Below are positions 61,924 to 64,000 of a DNA stretch of 64,000 bases, piece after piece. This stretch comes from Pseudoxanthomonas sp. Root630 (lineage in GTDB: Bacteria; Pseudomonadota; Gammaproteobacteria; Xanthomonadales; Xanthomonadaceae), in contig NZ_LMGY01000015.1 in the NCBI RefSeq assembly GCF_001427585.1, positions 296,684-360,683 on the forward strand, in the 5' to 3' direction. The stretch's first letter is position 1; each line of letters starts with the position of its first letter. The notes beneath the pieces are model-generated. The model saw nothing but the letters and a program-made list of their open reading frames with translations. It had not been told where the DNA came from and made no database searches. Both the position numbers and the translations under genes were made by a program.

Positions 61924-63084
61924 TCAGGCAGGATGCCAGCGTACCTCGATCCGGTTGCGGCCCTTGTGCTTGGCGGCGTACAGCGCTTCGTCGGCCAGCC
62001 GCATCAACGTGTCGTACTGCGCGTGCCGGTCTCCGGTGAAGGAGATGCCGAGGCTGACGGTGACGCGGAAATCCGCGCCGATCGGCGAGAACTCCAGCGC
62101 CATCACCTGCTGGCGGATGCGTTCGGCCAGCGCATGCGCGGTTTCGGCATGGGTATCCCGCAGCACCAGCATGAACTCCTCGCCGCCGAGGCGCGCGAAC
62201 AGATCGTCGTTGCGGATGCAGCCGCGGACCACGTCGGAGAAACGTTGCAATACCAGGTCGCCGGCCTCGTGCCCGTGGTCGTCGTTGACGGCCTTGAAGT
62301 GGTCGAGGTCCAGCGCGATCACCGCCAGTCCGTGCTCCGCCGCATGCCAGGCACCGCGCGCTTCCAGTTCGTTGTCCAGGCCGCGGCGGTTCAGTGCGCC
62401 GGTCAGCGGATCGAACAGCGCGCCACGGCGCAGCGGCTCCGCGGCGCGGAAGCTGGCCAGCATCAGCATGCAGAAGTTGAGCAGGTACCAGATCGACAGA
62501 TCGAGGTTTACCCAGATCGGGTTGGGTCCGTACGTTCCGGTCAATGCGGCCAGCAGGTCGCTGCCGTACAGCCACAGCAGCATCAGGCTGCCCGCGATCA
62601 TCAGGCGCGCGGGCACGTGGTCGGGTGCGCGACGCAGCACCAGCAGGTGGCGGACCATCACGGCGAGCACGATCACTTCGGTGGCGCTCATCGCCGCGCC
62701 CTGCGCATCGACCGTACCGCGAAGTACCCAGCCGGCCAGCGAGAAGCCGATGCAGACCGGCAGCAGCGCCCGTTCCCACAACGCCAGCGGCCGCTGCTGC
62801 ACGAACTGGATGATCGACCAGGCCAGGCCGACCAGGCCGGCGCAGGCCAGCAGGCCGCCGATGCCGGCGGTCCAGTGCGCGAGCGAGTCGTTGCCCGCCA
62901 GGACCAACTCCTGCGCCGTGCCGTCGAGCATCGCCGCGCCCAGCGAGTAGAGGAAGTGCGCCACGCCCCACGTGGCGATGCCGCGCACGCCGCGCGAGAC
63001 GCGCCCCACGTACAGGAAAAGCGCCAGCAGCACGGCCGCCAGCGCACAGTCGGTCAACAGCAGGTTGTAGAAATCGGTCGTCAT
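61924..63084 (-). CDS. Membrane diguanylate cyclase
   Basis: A 386-residue protein with about six N-terminal transmembrane helices (residues 5-200) and a C-terminal GGDEF domain (about 215-380). The active site reads GGEEF, and RNDD five residues before it is an intact RxxD inhibitory site, so the enzyme probably makes cyclic di-GMP with product feedback. The ATG at 63084 begins the first helix; the earlier start adds 20 basic residues. The signal sensed is unknown. Cyclic di-GMP may act through Clp-type regulators, relevant to the site before oleA. Confidence 0.92.
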   Translation of the reverse strand: MTTDFYNLLLTDCALAAVLLALFLYVGRVSRGVRGIATWGVAHFLYSLGAAMLDGTAQELVLAGNDSLAHWTAGIGGLLACAGLVGLAWSIIQFVQQRPLALWERALLPVCIGFSLAGWVLRGTVDAQGAAMSATEVIVLAVMVRHLLVLRRAPDHVPARLMIAGSLMLLWLYGSDLLAALTGTYGPNPIWVNLDLSIWYLLNFCMLMLASFRAAEPLRRGALFDPLTGALNRRGLDNELEARGAWHAAEHGLAVIALDLDHFKAVNDDHGHEAGDLVLQRFSDVVRGCIRNDDLFARLGGEEFMLVLRDTHAETAHALAERIRQQVMALEFSPIGADFRVTVSLGISFTGDRHAQYDTLMRLADEALYAAKHKGRNRIEVRWHPA

Positions 63085-63272
63085 GCGATGGGGCCGTGAT
63101 GGCCGTGGAGCTCCCTGTCTTCGGCTAAACGCAGAATGCGCCACGATCCGGCAGCGCGTCGCCGCCGATGCTCGCCCGCATGAAGTGACGGTTCAGCGAT
63201 GGCATCGCGCGCAGGCACAGCTTCACCCCACCGCCGCTCACGATTCAGTGCGGTTGGTCATGGCATAGGAAA

Positions 63273-63298
63273 AAGAAAGCCCCGCCGGAGCGGGGCTT
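63273..63298 (-). terminator. Intrinsic terminator of putA
   Basis: AAGCCCCGC-N4-GCGGGGCTT forms a nine-base stem. On the minus strand it is followed by TCTTTTTCC, 33 bases past the putA stop. Confidence 0.88.
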
Positions 63299-63330
63299 GG
63301 GAACCAGCGAGGGGCAGGCCCGTGGGCGGA

Positions 63331-64000
63331 TCAATCGCCCAGGGTCAGCAGCGAGGCATTGCCGCCGGCCGCCGTGGTGTTGACGGTCACCGTCTTCTCG
63401 GTGGCGAAGCGCGGCAGGTAGTGCGGGCCGCCGGCCTTGGGGCCGGTGCCGGACAGGCCCTGGCCACCGAACGGCTGCACGCCGACGACCGCACCGATCT
63501 GGTTGCGGTTGACGTACACGTTGCCCACCTTCACCCGTGCGGCGATGCGGTCGATGGTCTCGTCGATGCGCGAGTGCACGCCGAGGGTGAGGCCGTAGCC
63601 GGTGGCGTTGATCTGGTCGATCACCGCATCCAACTGGTCGGCTTTCCAGCGCACCACGTGCAGGGCCGGCCCGAAGATTTCCTTGTGCAGCTGGTCGAGC
63701 GATTTCAGCTCCCACGCGCGCGGGGCGAAGAAGGTGCCGTGCGCGGTCTCGTCGCCGCGGCCGTTATCAGGCAACGGCGCCTGCTTGATCAGGCGCGCCT
63801 CGGCCGACATGCGGGCGGCGTGGTCGTCGAGGATCTTCAGCGCATCGGCGTCGATCACCGGGCCGACGTCGGTCGACAGCAGGCCCGGGTCGCCGATCTT
63901 CAGTTCGTCCATCGCGCCGGCGAGCATCGTCATCACCTTGTCGGCGATGTCGTCCTGCACGAACAGCACGCGCGCGGCCGAGCAGCGCTGGCCGGCGGAG
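63331..64000 (-). CDS. putA: Bifunctional proline dehydrogenase/P5C dehydrogenase PutA, C-terminal part
   Basis: Partial gene; the 5' part lies beyond the window. The visible 223 residues are the end of an aldehyde dehydrogenase of the PutA type. The catalytic cysteine motif AGQRCSAARVLF is encoded at the window edge (about 63958-63995), then KIGDP, KEIFGPALHVVRW, LTLGVHSRID, VGNVYVNRNQIGAVVGVQPFGGQGLSGTGPKAGGPHYL, and a short alanine-rich end. This domain oxidises glutamate semialdehyde to glutamate after proline oxidation. Assignment to PutA rather than a stand-alone dehydrogenase rests on the C-terminal KAGGPHYLPRF signature. Confidence 0.9.
   Translation of the reverse strand, partial: SAGQRCSAARVLFVQDDIADKVMTMLAGAMDELKIGDPGLLSTDVGPVIDADALKILDDHAARMSAEARLIKQAPLPDNGRGDETAHGTFFAPRAWELKSLDQLHKEIFGPALHVVRWKADQLDAVIDQINATGYGLTLGVHSRIDETIDRIAARVKVGNVYVNRNQIGAVVGVQPFGGQGLSGTGPKAGGPHYLPRFATEKTVTVNTTAAGGNASLLTLGD

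Overview
The window is GC-rich chromosomal DNA from a gammaproteobacterium, most likely of the Xanthomonadaceae (Lysobacterales). The basis is a complete oleABCD head-to-head hydrocarbon cluster whose OleA reads as very close to the Xanthomonas campestris protein, Oar-like and other large TonB-dependent receptors, several very large exported peptidases, and REP-type inverted repeats typical of xanthomonads. A genus such as Pseudoxanthomonas would fit, but that is inference. No rRNA, tRNA, CRISPR array, prophage or complete insertion sequence was seen.

Layout. (1) 156-9053 is an anaerobic-respiration block. A hemN-fnr operon on the minus strand has an FNR-type box in front of hemN. It is divergent from moeA-mobA (molybdenum cofactor) and napEFDABC (periplasmic nitrate reductase), so oxygen sensor, anaerobic haem synthesis, cofactor synthesis and enzyme sit together. 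(2) 9570-27663 looks like a catabolic locus for peptidoglycan peptides. A five-gene, translationally coupled minus-strand operon encodes an NlpC/P60 peptidase, an Ala-Glu epimerase, a MurR/RpiR regulator, a YkuD-like protein and a dicarboxylate/amino-acid symporter. It diverges from plus-strand genes for an exported transglutaminase-like protein, an Oar-like receptor, an AmiD-like amidase lipoprotein, a second receptor, a beta-lactamase-fold/VanX fusion and a D-amino acid dehydrogenase. Two promoters in this locus share the same paired operator-like motifs with identical spacing. Together the products could release, import and dismantle murein stem peptides down to L-Glu, diamino acid and pyruvate. 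This is the most interesting content of the window.

(3) 27674-34274 holds mixed genes: a tiny metal-binding protein, an AraC regulator, trmL, an exported three-repeat protein, an SDR, a two-domain M16 peptidase and a DUF4156 lipoprotein. (4) 34399-39678 is oleABCD. A perfect Clp/CRP-type site lies upstream of oleA, an intrinsic terminator lies between oleA and oleB, and a convergent YkgJ-like gene lies between oleB and oleC. (5) 39833-44675 carries a DUF1328 protein, ubiJ-ubiB, three small unknown genes and an exported endonuclease/phosphatase-family protein. (6) 44676-45605 is non-coding and contains nearly three tandem 261-bp units, each an inverted pair of REP elements. (7) 45606-52481 has a second M16 peptidase, a TruC-like pseudouridine synthase, a MAPEG protein, an M28 lipoprotein peptidase and a secreted repeat protein. 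(8) 52617-56882 is gpmI-envC-ctp, glycolysis followed by division and cell-wall functions. (9) 56893-64000 has a cation/proton antiporter, a DUF1820 protein, a rhomboid protease, fadL, an SMP-30 protein, a diguanylate cyclase and the 3' end of putA, which runs off the window.
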